DNA of 50,183 nucleotides, taken from NCBI GenBank assembly GCA_024698805.1, contig JAILQT010000094.1, positions 1 to 50,183 on the forward strand. Direction: 5' to 3'. The notes beneath the pieces were generated by a model that saw only the letters and a list, made by a program, of their open reading frames with translations, had not been told where the DNA came from and did not search any database. The stretch is from Solobacterium sp. Its GTDB lineage: Bacteria; Bacillota_I; Bacilli_A; Erysipelotrichales; Erysipelotrichaceae. Numbering within the stretch: the first letter of the stretch is position 1; each line of letters opens with the position of its first letter. The position numbers were made by a program, and so were the translations under genes. Below are positions 7,224-16,318 of the stretch, one piece after another.

Positions 7224-9734
7224 ATGATGCAGTATCCGGAAATATTTTCACAGATATACCAGTTAAGGATCAGGGTGCTTCTTGAAACAGGCATCGCTGA
7301 CGCTGCGCTGAAGCAGCAGGTCATGACCGTGATCTTTGAAAGGGGAAAACAGCTGTATGACATCAGTCCTGCACTCGTTACGGAAAAAGCACTGACAGAG
7401 CTCGCAAGGGAAGAGATACAGAAACTGGTCCGTGTCCCTGCAGGCGTGGGTACAGATGTCCTGATGCAGGACATGACGGAAGAAGAACAGAAAACGACGG
7501 TCCTTCTTTATCAGGAGAACCGGAACACGGAAGAGATCGCGGAAATACTTCAGATATCCAAAGAAAGGGCGGAAGAAGTCATCACGTCTGTAAAGAACAG
7601 GATCGAAGAGAAACTGAAGGATACGGACCTGCCGGACGGGCTCACTGCCACAGGCCTTATGATCGGGATGCTGAAGGCTTATCCCGCTTCTTCCGTACAG
7701 GCAGCTGCACCTGCTGCGATCGTGACGCCGGGCATATCCGCTTCCGCACCTGCTGTGATCACTGCCGGGGGAAACAGTGCCGCTTCTTCTGCATCCTCCT
7801 CTGCAGCAGTGTCGTCATCCGTTTCGCAGGCAGCTGCTGTCAGCTCAGGCAGGGCAGCCGGATCGTCTGCGGTATACACAGCCGCAAACGCAGGACCTGC
7901 TGCAGCAGGCACTTCCGCCGCAAAAGCAGTCACCGCAGGGACGGCAGTGAAAACTGCCGCAGCCGCAGGCGGGGCGACCGCAGCGAAAGTCGCTGTGACA
8001 GCCGCAGTCGCAGTAACTGTTGTGGGCGGAGGCGGATATGCAGGCTATAAGTATTACGAAAGCAAAACGAACGAGCCTGCGCCGGAAGTGACCACCGAAC
8101 CGGAGAAGGAAGAAGAGATCAATACGCCGGAGCCGACGGAAGTCGTTATTGAAGAAACGGAAGAACCTGCGCCTGAGGCAGTCTGGATCAAAGAACCGCA
8201 GTTTGAATTTGATACAGTTGAGCCCCTGGTGAGCTGGTTGTTTGATTCTGCTGACTATTATGTTAAAGACGGCAGGGACGGCGTGTCAGGATATCCGCAG
8301 GAATGGGTGAAGTACGAGAGGCTTACAATGCAGGACACCATCCCGGAATATACAGCGAACGCAGCGGAATTCATTACCGGTGATACCGGAGGAATCGTCA
8401 GTTATGACGGGGAGATCCTGTACTCGGGTCTGACAAATACGGATGTCGACTATTATAACCGCTATGATAAAGTCGAGTGTGTCGTTTGGCAGCCGTTTAC
8501 CGGATATATGAATGACTGGAAGATCGCGCTGAATCCGGAATTCACCGGTCCGGCAGAACGGGGTGTTGGTGGCGTAGGAGACCCGGTCACACCGTTCTGG
8601 GCAGTTTATCGAAACGGCAGTATGTATAACTATACGGATGCCGAAGAATACCGGAATGATCCGGATAACAGGTCCGAGATCGGCCCGTACCATTCTGATA
8701 GAAACGAGGGAATCATGATCCGGGTCTATGACGATAACTGGAACGATCTCGGCTACGGATACGTTACGAATGAGCACGGACCGGTGATGGTACCGGAAGG
8801 CGACATCGTTACCCCTCTTGTCGTGAACGGGTTTTACGGTATTTCAAAGAACCGCAAAGAAGAGTACATACAATGGAATACCCGGTTCGATACCATGGCC
8901 TGGGTAAACGCAGAGACCGGTGAGAGGATCACCGATCATATCTATGAAGATACCTGGTTCTTCGAAGACGGGTACTGCCCGGTAAAGAAAGACGGATACT
9001 GGGGCTTCATCAATGAAGAAGGACAGGAAGTATCGGACTTTGTCTTTGAAGATGCATCCACATTGTATGACGGCAGGGCATTCGTCAAAGTGAACGGGAA
9101 GTTCGGCATCCTGGATATCGCGGAAACGATCGGCAGGTACGGATATATTTCCTCGGAAATGATCCGTACAAACGCAGCCGGACCGGAAGAGACCGCACAG
9201 GACACTGCCGACAGTTATGATGCAGTGCTGCAGGCATACCGGAACTGCCTGGCTGCCAAAGGCAGCGGCAGTGCCTATGAAGACCCGGACAGTTATGCGA
9301 ATTCCATGCTGGTGGAGATGTATGACGATATCAAGTATGCGCTTTACGATATCGACGGCAACGGTATCGAAGAGCTGATCGTCGCCGGTGAAAGCTCCGG
9401 CTATACCGATATCGGCGGCGTCTATACCATGCATGACGGAAAGATCACCGTCCTTGAGAACTACACGGTATACCGGGACGGCATGACGATCCTGTCAAAC
9501 GGTATATTTAAAGAGACCGGCTCCGGGGGATGGGCGTGGACCAGCTATACGTATTACCGCATCGACCCGGAGAACGGTGTGCTTGTGCAGATCGATGCGT
9601 TCGAATCGGATTATGAAAAGTATCCCGATACGCCATGGCTCCACGACGGCGAACGGCTGACAGATGAAGAGATGCAGGAACTGACACAACCGTATGAAGC
9701 AGAGGAGATCTCCCCGGATTACAGACCTCTGTAA
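7224..9734 (+). CDS. Transmembrane protein: sigma-region-4-like N terminus, outer WG repeats
   Basis: 836 residues. Residues ~85-140 ('MTEEEQKTTVLLYQENRN', then 'TEEIAEILQISKERAEEVIT') read like region 4 of an ECF sigma factor, but no region 2 precedes it. After a ~120-residue Ala/Ser-rich stretch comes one membrane segment (~residues 255-275, 'VAVTAAVAVTVVGGGGYAGY'), then an acidic Pro/Glu linker. The outer part has WG-type repeats ('DGYWGFINEEGQEVSDFVFE', 'NGKFGILDI') and a C-terminal region with 'YDIDGNGIEELIVAG', which resembles a calcium-binding loop. The start follows CGGAG; two consecutive ATGs (7224, 7227) are possible. The architecture suggests an envelope sensor with a DNA- or polymerase-contacting end inside. 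It is a paralogue of the preceding gene with a large outer domain added. Confidence 0.85.
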   Translation: MMQYPEIFSQIYQLRIRVLLETGIADAALKQQVMTVIFERGKQLYDISPALVTEKALTELAREEIQKLVRVPAGVGTDVLMQDMTEEEQKTTVLLYQENRNTEEIAEILQISKERAEEVITSVKNRIEEKLKDTDLPDGLTATGLMIGMLKAYPASSVQAAAPAAIVTPGISASAPAVITAGGNSAASSASSSAAVSSSVSQAAAVSSGRAAGSSAVYTAANAGPAAAGTSAAKAVTAGTAVKTAAAAGGATAAKVAVTAAVAVTVVGGGGYAGYKYYESKTNEPAPEVTTEPEKEEEINTPEPTEVVIEETEEPAPEAVWIKEPQFEFDTVEPLVSWLFDSADYYVKDGRDGVSGYPQEWVKYERLTMQDTIPEYTANAAEFITGDTGGIVSYDGEILYSGLTNTDVDYYNRYDKVECVVWQPFTGYMNDWKIALNPEFTGPAERGVGGVGDPVTPFWAVYRNGSMYNYTDAEEYRNDPDNRSEIGPYHSDRNEGIMIRVYDDNWNDLGYGYVTNEHGPVMVPEGDIVTPLVVNGFYGISKNRKEEYIQWNTRFDTMAWVNAETGERITDHIYEDTWFFEDGYCPVKKDGYWGFINEEGQEVSDFVFEDASTLYDGRAFVKVNGKFGILDIAETIGRYGYISSEMIRTNAAGPEETAQDTADSYDAVLQAYRNCLAAKGSGSAYEDPDSYANSMLVEMYDDIKYALYDIDGNGIEELIVAGESSGYTDIGGVYTMHDGKITVLENYTVYRDGMTILSNGIFKETGSGGWAWTSYTYYRIDPENGVLVQIDAFESDYEKYPDTPWLHDGERLTDEEMQELTQPYEAEEISPDYRPL

Positions 9735-9755
9735 CCATATAATGAAATGAACCGG

Positions 9756-9781
9756 TGAAGCGCTGCGAAGCGCTTCATTTT
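9756..9781 (+). terminator. Rho-independent terminator
   Basis: TGAAGCGCT, loop GCGA, AGCGCTTCA, TTTT. It lies 21 bases after the stop of the WG-repeat membrane protein. Confidence 0.85.
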
Positions 9782-9935
9782 CATCTGCAGGCTTTCTGAC
9801 CGCTCGGGAAACAGGAATTATCGGAATAATTATGCTTTTTTGTGCAGGAATGTGTTCGGAAAGGGGAAAACAGGGATATACTCATATCAGTTCATCATAA
9901 CGATGCAGACGGAAACGTACAGTCAGGAGAGTATT

Positions 9936-10790
9936 ATGCAGGAAATCGGATTCTATAACGGCAGGATCGGACCATTGAATGAGATGGAGATCCCGATGCA
10001 GGATCGTGCGCTGTTCTTCGGCGACGGCGTATATGATTTTGCGATCGCCTACAACAAAAAGATCTTTACACCGGAAGACCATATCGACAGGTTCTATAAC
10101 TCGATGCGCCTTCTTGAGATCGAACCGTATTGCGACAGGGAAACACTGAAGAAATATCTGCAGGAATGCGTAGATATGGCAGATACGGACGACGGCGTGG
10201 CTGTCTACTGGCAGACATCCCGCGGCAACTGCAGGCGGAACCATGTGTTCCCGGATGCGTCGGTCCCTTCCACGCTGCTGATCACGGTCACGGCTTTTAA
10301 GACGCCGGATTTCACAAAGCCCCTGAAGCTGATCACGATGGAGGATACACGTTTCTTCCACTGCAATATCAAAACACTGAACCTGATCCCCAATGTCATG
10401 GCTGCGGAACGAGCCAAAGAAGCAGGCTGCACGGAAGCTGTCCTGCACAGGGGTGATTCCGTTACGGAATGTGCGCACAGCGCAGTCCTCCTGCTGAAAA
10501 ACGGTACGCTGATCGCGCCGCCGCTGGATGAGCTGATCCTGCCGTCTGTAACGAGAAAGCATATCATTGAGATATGTGAGGATATGGATATCCCTGTTGA
10601 TATCAGGAGGATCAGCCTGGAGGAAGTGTTCGATGCGGATGAAGTCATTGTCGTCAGCACCTCCAAGCTGATGTGTGAAGCGGATACCGTTGACGGAAGA
10701 CCAGTCGGAATGAAGGACAGGGAACTGTTTGAAAAGATCAGGCAGACATACTTTGACAGATTGTATAAAGAAACAGGGTACAGGATATGA
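9936..10790 (+). CDS. dat: D-amino-acid aminotransferase (class IV, PLP-dependent)
   Basis: I placed the start at 9936 (MQEIGFYNG) because CAGGAGA lies just upstream and the family begins here; the open frame extends back to 9840 without a ribosome site. The 284 residues match class IV aminotransferases of the D-alanine transaminase type. Landmarks are 'MQDRALFFGDGVYDF' near the N terminus, 'CNIKTLNLIPNVMA' with the PLP-binding lysine, and 'SVTECAHSAVLLLKNG' with the conserved glutamate. The enzyme interconverts D-alanine and D-glutamate with their 2-oxo acids and feeds peptidoglycan synthesis. The M42 peptidase gene overlaps its stop by 4 bases. A branched-chain or 4-amino-4-deoxychorismate enzyme is less likely given the Arg/His pattern after the 'TSRG' motif. 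Confidence 0.85.
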   Translation: MQEIGFYNGRIGPLNEMEIPMQDRALFFGDGVYDFAIAYNKKIFTPEDHIDRFYNSMRLLEIEPYCDRETLKKYLQECVDMADTDDGVAVYWQTSRGNCRRNHVFPDASVPSTLLITVTAFKTPDFTKPLKLITMEDTRFFHCNIKTLNLIPNVMAAERAKEAGCTEAVLHRGDSVTECAHSAVLLLKNGTLIAPPLDELILPSVTRKHIIEICEDMDIPVDIRRISLEEVFDADEVIVVSTSKLMCEADTVDGRPVGMKDRELFEKIRQTYFDRLYKETGYRI

Positions 10791-11905
10791 CAGACAGGAA
10801 AGAACTGCTGAAAGAACTTGAGATACTGTCCAACGCGTTCGGTCCGAGCGGGTTTGAAGAAGAAGTGATACAGAAGATCGCAGGACTGGCGGATACACTG
10901 CACTGCGAGAATGATGCGATGAACGACCTGTACATGACCGCTGACGGAAAGATCAACCATGACAGGCCTGTATTCATGCTGGATGCGCATCTGGATGAAT
11001 GCGGCTTCATGATCCAGTCGATCGAAGACAACGGGCTGATGCCGTTCGTCATGCTCGGCGGATGGCATATGTCTGCCGTACCGGCGCATTCCGTGATCAT
11101 CCGTACATCTTCCGGCAGGAAGGTACGGGGCATCATCACATCGAAGCCCGTGCACTTCATGAGCGCGAAAGAACGTGCGGATTCATCGCTTGAGATCGAA
11201 AAGCACTATATCGATGTCGGCTGTTCCAGCAGGCAGGAAGTCATCGATACGTACGGGATCATGCCGGGTGACCCGGTCATGCCGGATGTCGCATATTCCT
11301 ATGATGAGGATGGGGACATCTGTTTCGGCAAGGCTTTTGACAACAGGGTCGGATGCCTGTGCATCCTGGAGACGATGCGCCGTCTGCAGCAGATCGGATT
11401 CGATAAACTGGATGTGGAGCCCGTAGGTGCTTTTGCGGTGCAGGAAGAGGTCGGTGAAAGAGGCGCAGCCGTGACAGCTGTCCGGGTGAAGCCTGATTTC
11501 GCGATCGTATTTGAAGGTTCCCCCGCAGATGATATCTATGTGCCGAAGAATACAGCACAGGGAAGCCTGCGCAAAGGCGTGCAGATCCGTCATTTCGACA
11601 GGAGCTATATATCCAACCCGCGGTTCATTCAGTATGCGATGGAACGCGCGGATGAAAAAGGCATCCGGTACCAGAACGCCGTCCGCAGGGGAGGCGGTAC
11701 GAACGCGGGCATCCTGCACAACAAAACCGATGCGGTCCCCGTACTCGTACTCGGTGTCCCGTGCCGTTATGTCCACACGCATTACAATTTCTGCGCGCCG
11801 GAAGACATTGAAGCAGCCGTCTGTATGGCAGTCGAAGTCATCACCGGACTGGATCCTGCGAAACAGGCATACATACTCGGGAAGAATATCCTGAAAAGAG
11901 ACTGA
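10787..11905 (+). CDS. M42-family metallo-aminopeptidase
   Basis: 372 residues, the usual length for M42 (glutamyl aminopeptidase/FrvX-like) enzymes. Metal ligands are visible in order: 'LDAHLDECGF' (His, with catalytic-site Asp), 'KAFDNRVGC' (bridging Asp), 'VQEEVGERGA' (general-base Glu and metal Glu), 'FEGSPADD' (normally Asp/Glu ligand) and 'HTHYNFCAPED' (final His). It would be cytosolic and remove N-terminal residues from peptides, perhaps as a tetrahedral dodecamer. ATGA overlap with dat suggests coupled translation. The pairing could link peptide turnover to the amino-acid pool. The exact residue preference cannot be read. Confidence 0.88.
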   Translation: MTDRKELLKELEILSNAFGPSGFEEEVIQKIAGLADTLHCENDAMNDLYMTADGKINHDRPVFMLDAHLDECGFMIQSIEDNGLMPFVMLGGWHMSAVPAHSVIIRTSSGRKVRGIITSKPVHFMSAKERADSSLEIEKHYIDVGCSSRQEVIDTYGIMPGDPVMPDVAYSYDEDGDICFGKAFDNRVGCLCILETMRRLQQIGFDKLDVEPVGAFAVQEEVGERGAAVTAVRVKPDFAIVFEGSPADDIYVPKNTAQGSLRKGVQIRHFDRSYISNPRFIQYAMERADEKGIRYQNAVRRGGGTNAGILHNKTDAVPVLVLGVPCRYVHTHYNFCAPEDIEAAVCMAVEVITGLDPAKQAYILGKNILKRD

Positions 11906-11917
11906 GGTCTCTTTTTT
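11894..11917 (+). terminator. Rho-independent terminator overlapping the stop codon
   Basis: AAAAGAGAC, loop TGAG, GTCTCTTTT and TT. The stop codon of the M42 peptidase lies within the loop. Confidence 0.85.
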
Positions 11918-11955
11918 ATGCCGGTCAAGTGTATACTTAAAGCAGAGGAATCTAT

Positions 11956-14900
11956 ATGCACAGGACCATACATACATTCATCCCCTCAAAGCGCGCAATG
12001 CGGATACTGGCTGCCATCATGATCGCGATGGCTGCCGTATTTGTATTCTCTTTCAGCGGCAGGAGGGATATTACAGCAGAGGAACAGACAGATACCGCAA
12101 GGCCTTCCGCAAACGGGTCCCTGCATGTCGAAGGAACATATATCGTTGATGAGCACGGGAAACAGGTAGCCCTGAGGGGTATCAGCACGCACGGCCTGAC
12201 ATGGTTCCCGGAATTCGTGGACCAGGATATTTTTACGCAGCTTGCGCAGGAATGGGACTGCAATCTGATCCGTCTTGCGATGTACAGTGAACAATACTGC
12301 ACAGGTGAAAAGGAAGAGAGCCTGGAGATGATGCTGAAGGGCATCGAAGCAGCCATCGCTGCGGATATGTATGTGCTCGTGGACTGGCATATCCTGAATG
12401 ACAGTGATCCGAATCAGAATATCGAAGAAGCGAAGGGATTTTTCACGCTGATCGCGGAAAGATACAGGGACTGCCCGAATATCATCTATGAGATATGCAA
12501 TGAACCGAACGGCGATACGACATGGGCCGATGTAACGAAATATGCGGATGTGGTCATCCCCCTGATCCGCGGGATCGATCCGTCCTCACTGATCATCGTC
12601 GGCACGCCGGATTATGACAGGGCCCTGATGGCGCCGCTTCTGAACCCGCTGCCGTATGAAGATGTGATGTATACCTGTCATTTCTATACCGCTTCCCATT
12701 ACGACGCGCTGTTCAGTGAACTGCAGGCAGCACTCGAAAGGGGTCTTCCCGTATTCATCACGGAATGCGGCCTTTCCGAAGCGAGCGGCGACGGCAGGAC
12801 AGACTATGAAAATGCGGCGAAATGGTTCTCGTATGTCAATGAGCACAAACTCGCATATGCGATATGGAGTCTGTCCGATAAGCCCGAGACGTCGGCGATG
12901 ATCCGTTCCGGTTCGGATTTCAGCGGCAGGCTTGAAGACAGGTACCTGACAGAGACCGGCATATACGCAAGGGCGCTAGTGCAGGGGCAGGATCCGCAGA
13001 CGATACCTGTACCGGATGCCGCGGGACCGGTATCCTTCCTTGAAAGGCTGCTGGCTCTGACCGCAAGCGCAGGCAGGGAAGGTGTCAGGGCTGTAAGCGC
13101 ATGGCCGAAGGCATCGCTGGTATCTCTCGGTCTTCTGCTGCTCGCTGCCGCTGCGGCAGTACCGGTCAGACGAAGGGGAAGGAAGAATGCGACGTATGAC
13201 ACCCTCACTGCAGGCGCAGGTGATCAAAAACCTTCTGTCAGGTCCGTCATCTGCAGGATCGTCATGATGATCAGTATCTTTTTCTCGCTGCAGTACCTCG
13301 GCTGGCGCATCGTATATTCCGTTCCGGCGGAATACGGATGGCTCGCGGCCGCTGCCAACCTGATCCTGCTGGCGGTGGAACTGCTGGGCTTTGTTGAAAC
13401 GCTGATCCACTATGAAAGCATCATGGGCATGAAAGAACATCCCCTGCCAAAGATCCCGGAGGACGCATGGCCGGATGTGGATATCTTCATCGCAACATAC
13501 AATGAACCAACGGACCTTCTCAGAAGGACTGTAAACGGATGCGTGCATCTGGAATATCCGGATAAAGACAAGGTCCATATCTGGATCTGTGATGACAACC
13601 GCCGTCCGGAGATGCGGGAACTGGCGGAAGAGATGAGCGTCGGCTATTTTGACAGGCCGGACAACAAAGGCGCAAAGGCCGGGAACCTGAATCATGCGAT
13701 GCAGTATACTTCAGCGCCGTATATCCTTACGCTGGATGCGGATATGATCGTACGCAGGGAATTCCTGCTGAAGACGATCCCGTATTTCGTGGATATTGAA
13801 CTGCGGAACAGGGAACTGCCGGAGGAGGAACGCGTCAGTCTCGGACTCCTGCAGACGCCGCAGTGCTTCTATGACCCGGATGTTTTCCAGCATGCGCTGT
13901 ATTCGGAGCACAGGGCGCCGAATGAACAGGACTTCTTCTACCGTACGATCGAGCCGGCAAAGACCTCCGCCAACAGCGTGATCTACGGGGGATCCAATAC
14001 AGTCATATCCAGGAAAGCCCTGGAAGCCGCAGGCGGGTTCTATACGGAATCGATCACGGAAGACTTCGCGACGGGCATCCTGATCGAAGCTGCCGGCTTT
14101 GTCAGCCTCGGACTCAGCGAGCCGCTCGCAAGCGGCCGTACGCCGCATACGTTCGCCGAACATATCCAGCAGAGGACACGCTGGGGCCGCGGCGTCATCG
14201 TAACGGCGAAAAAGCTCGGCATCCTGAAAATGAAGGGACTGTCGCTCCTGCAGAAGATCAGCTACTGGAGCTCTGTCGTCTACTGGTATTCGCCGCTGAA
14301 GAATATGATCTATATCCTGTCGCCGCTGCTGTTCGCGGTATTCGGGATCCCTGTATTCCGCTGCACATGGCTTGAACTCCTGATCTACTGGCTGCCGATG
14401 TTCATCCTGCAGGACATCAGCCTCAGGCTGATATCCGGCAATGCGGTCTCGACAAAGTGGTCTGCCATCTATGAAACGAGCGTCATGCCGCATCTGCTGC
14501 TGCCTGTGATCAAGGAGACACTGGGCATGACGATGTCGACGTTCAAAGTCACGGACAAGACTGCAGGTGCGGGAAAACGCAGACGCGATACAAAGTCCAT
14601 GACCCCGTTCACCGTACTGATCGTCCTGTCCGTGATCGGGATCATCCGCATCCTGTTCATGCTGGGAGGCATCCAGACGACCGGACTCCTGATCCTGCTG
14701 TTCTGGCTGATCCGTAATATGTACTGCATGATCATGGTGCTGTTCCTGATCGACGGAAGGGACAGTGACGGTGAAGTCGTACACGTGCTTGATGCAGAGC
14801 CTGTAACACTCCGTAAAAAGCGTGACGATACGCTGATCGAGGGAGTGACTACACATCTGACAGAACACAGCCTGACCCTGTTCCTTGATGAAAGCGGAAA

Positions 14901-15174
14901 GATAAAAACAGGTGATTCCGTCGAGGCAGTGATCGATACCGGCGTCTATAAAGTGCAGGTCCGGGGCGTCGTGATCGCGGATCATGAGATACGGAACGGA
15001 TCGCAGAGCACCTGTACGGTCGAGATACTGGATTTCCGCGGCAATGAGAATGAATACCTGCAGATCCTTTATGACAGGATCCCGACGCTGCCGCAGAACC
15101 TGAACCGTGACTTCGGCATCCTGACGCACCTCTACAGCAACATCGCCCACCGTATGGCTAATACAAAACTGTGA
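11956..15174 (+). CDS. Fused GH5 glucanase - cellulose-synthase-type GT2 - PilZ-like protein
   Basis: 1072 residues with no frame break. A signal-anchor helix (~15-33) leads to an outer GH5 domain (~50-345) with acid/base Glu183 ('CNEPNGD') and nucleophile Glu270 ('ITECGLSEASG'). A second helix near 390-405 returns to the membrane. The BcsA-like GT2 domain follows (~430-900): Asp546-Asp547 ('CDDNRRP'), DxD at 594-596 ('LDADM'), catalytic Glu702-Asp703 ('ITEDFATG') and 'QQRTRW' (738-743), with flanking membrane helices. The last ~120 residues have a PilZ-like beta-barrel pattern, but the c-di-GMP motifs are degenerate: 'RKKR' at ~953 instead of RxxxR, and no D/NxSxxG. It should polymerise a beta-glucan from UDP-glucose and trim it outside the cell. 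No bcsB-like partner is in the window. Confidence 0.9.
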   Translation: MHRTIHTFIPSKRAMRILAAIMIAMAAVFVFSFSGRRDITAEEQTDTARPSANGSLHVEGTYIVDEHGKQVALRGISTHGLTWFPEFVDQDIFTQLAQEWDCNLIRLAMYSEQYCTGEKEESLEMMLKGIEAAIAADMYVLVDWHILNDSDPNQNIEEAKGFFTLIAERYRDCPNIIYEICNEPNGDTTWADVTKYADVVIPLIRGIDPSSLIIVGTPDYDRALMAPLLNPLPYEDVMYTCHFYTASHYDALFSELQAALERGLPVFITECGLSEASGDGRTDYENAAKWFSYVNEHKLAYAIWSLSDKPETSAMIRSGSDFSGRLEDRYLTETGIYARALVQGQDPQTIPVPDAAGPVSFLERLLALTASAGREGVRAVSAWPKASLVSLGLLLLAAAAAVPVRRRGRKNATYDTLTAGAGDQKPSVRSVICRIVMMISIFFSLQYLGWRIVYSVPAEYGWLAAAANLILLAVELLGFVETLIHYESIMGMKEHPLPKIPEDAWPDVDIFIATYNEPTDLLRRTVNGCVHLEYPDKDKVHIWICDDNRRPEMRELAEEMSVGYFDRPDNKGAKAGNLNHAMQYTSAPYILTLDADMIVRREFLLKTIPYFVDIELRNRELPEEERVSLGLLQTPQCFYDPDVFQHALYSEHRAPNEQDFFYRTIEPAKTSANSVIYGGSNTVISRKALEAAGGFYTESITEDFATGILIEAAGFVSLGLSEPLASGRTPHTFAEHIQQRTRWGRGVIVTAKKLGILKMKGLSLLQKISYWSSVVYWYSPLKNMIYILSPLLFAVFGIPVFRCTWLELLIYWLPMFILQDISLRLISGNAVSTKWSAIYETSVMPHLLLPVIKETLGMTMSTFKVTDKTAGAGKRRRDTKSMTPFTVLIVLSVIGIIRILFMLGGIQTTGLLILLFWLIRNMYCMIMVLFLIDGRDSDGEVVHVLDAEPVTLRKKRDDTLIEGVTTHLTEHSLTLFLDESGKIKTGDSVEAVIDTGVYKVQVRGVVIADHEIRNGSQSTCTVEILDFRGNENEYLQILYDRIPTLPQNLNRDFGILTHLYSNIAHRMANTKL

Positions 15175-15177
15175 AAA

Positions 15178-15209
15178 AAATATGATCCCTCATCGCAGGG
15201 ATCATATTT
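15178..15209. terminator. Bidirectional terminator between convergent genes
   Basis: AAATATGATCCCT, loop CATCGC, AGGGATCATATTT. The A run at 15174-15180 gives the minus-strand transcript a perfect T tail. It serves the GH5-GT2 gene (plus) and the four-gene operon (minus). Confidence 0.85.
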
Positions 15210-15663
15210 CCATATAGTATCTGCTGTAGTCGGACGGATCGACATATACCTTGACAAAAGGGGAAGTCATCGAGCCTCTCGGGTCTTTGATGAAATGAGC
15301 AGCTTCGAATCTGTGCTCTTCGCCGCTGTTGTCGGTATATACTGCCCTGAGGATCCATGTGTTCCTGCCGTTGACACGTTCCCTGGTATCGGGAAAGGCA
15401 TCCTGCACGGACGCATATACATAGTTCCCGGCTTTCCTGAGGCGCATGTTCTGTGCCTGTTCCCGGCCGGACAGCCACAGCAGGAACAGTCCCAGGACAA
15501 GTATGAGCGAGCCGAGAAGTGTGAATACCGTTTTGATCATGCGGACATCCGCATTTGGTGTCACATTCAGTTCCATCCAGGCAGCGCAGAGCACGAATAC
15601 AAGACCAACGCCGGCAAAGATCATGCCGGCTGTCTTTCGTATATCTGTTTTCTTATGACGCAT
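15202..15663 (-). CDS. Two-pass membrane protein of unknown function
   Basis: 153 residues. Two membrane helices lie near the N terminus ('GMIFAGVGLVFVLCAAW' and 'FTLLGSLILVLGLFLLWL'). A soluble C-terminal domain with beta-strand character follows ('TWILRAVYTDNSGEEHRFEA', 'VKVYVDPSDYSRYYMEI'). This resembles small DUF3592-like membrane proteins, though I am not certain. It overlaps the upstream DUF4176 gene by 11 bases and is the last gene of the minus-strand operon. Its stop lies inside the shared terminator. The neighbours suggest a membrane accessory of a type VII secretion-like cargo, which is inference. Confidence 0.75.
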   Translation of the reverse strand: MRHKKTDIRKTAGMIFAGVGLVFVLCAAWMELNVTPNADVRMIKTVFTLLGSLILVLGLFLLWLSGREQAQNMRLRKAGNYVYASVQDAFPDTRERVNGRNTWILRAVYTDNSGEEHRFEAAHFIKDPRGSMTSPFVKVYVDPSDYSRYYMEI

Positions 15664-15955
15664 TTTTCAATGCCCCGGGGACTTTGCCTTCGATGACGTT
15701 CTGCAGTCTTTCCTCGAACTGGATGTATTCCATATTCTGGAAACCGACGTAGATCAGACGCTCGATATCTTCATGGTTGAAGACGGCAGTATCTTCCGGA
15801 CCTGTGAATCCTTCCGGGAACGTGCATCCGCAGTAATCGTAGATCTGATCGCTGCCGGCGCGCATCCGCATATAGCCGAGGATCATCAGACGCTTGCTGG
15901 CGCCTTTGAGGAGTACGACCGAACCGATCGGAAGTGTTTTTTCATGAGTGATCAT
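15653..15955 (-). CDS. DUF4176 family protein (copy 2)
   Basis: 100 residues that fit the DUF4176 pattern: 'LPIGSVVLLKGASKRLMILG' at the start, 'YDYCGCTFPEGFTG' in the middle, then 'FNHEDIERLIYVGFQNMEY'. The start follows AAGGAGGG at good spacing. DUF4176 proteins are small cytosolic proteins frequently found next to type VII secretion substrates in Bacillota; their molecular job is not established to my knowledge. It lies 14 bases after its paralogue. The two copies share the same order of motifs but are well diverged, so the duplication is old. Confidence 0.82.
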   Translation of the reverse strand: MITHEKTLPIGSVVLLKGASKRLMILGYMRMRAGSDQIYDYCGCTFPEGFTGPEDTAVFNHEDIERLIYVGFQNMEYIQFEERLQNVIEGKVPGALKNAS

Positions 15956-15969
15956 CCGTTGTTCCCTCC

Positions 15970-16266
15970 TTATCCTTCGTATTTGAACTGTGCCCTGAAA
16001 ACAGGCTCCGCTTCGTTCAGTTTCTCTTCGAACATCTGCTGCTCGAGATCACAGAGACCCAGTGAGCAGACGAATTCGATCTGGCTGTTATTGAAACAGA
16101 AGATATCATCGTCATCCATATATCCTGTGGGATAACGGAAACCGCTGTAATCCCAGACGGTGTCTTCTTTTAATGCGGATATTGAATAGTAACCTGCGAT
16201 CATGACGCGGGCTTCGGATTCCTTTAACTGTACGACAGTACCGATGGGAAGGTATTTTATTTCCAT
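15970..16266 (-). CDS. DUF4176 family protein (copy 1)
   Basis: I prefer the ATG at 16266 (MEIKYLPIG, 98 residues). The ATG two codons upstream, at 16272, lies only a base or so from AGGAG, while 16266 has a 7-base spacing. The protein has 'LPIGTVVQLKESEARVMIAG', 'WDYSGFRYPTGYMDDDD' and 'FNNSQIEFVCSLGLCDLEQ', the DUF4176 pattern. It sits 46 bases after the large helical-hairpin/beta-repeat protein, so it is a candidate partner or chaperone for that cargo. That role is inferred from gene position only. Confidence 0.82.
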   Translation of the reverse strand: MEIKYLPIGTVVQLKESEARVMIAGYYSISALKEDTVWDYSGFRYPTGYMDDDDIFCFNNSQIEFVCSLGLCDLEQQMFEEKLNEAEPVFRAQFKYEG

Positions 16267-16318
16267 AATCATTCTCCTGACTTATCTATTTTAACAGAAT
16301 TTATACCAACAGGCTGTA

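Noticed and set aside
13711-15150. 479-residue open frame on the minus strand opposite the GT2 domain
   Set aside because: The plus strand carries all GT2 catalytic motifs. The reverse frame is rich in Arg/Gln/Asp, a typical shadow.
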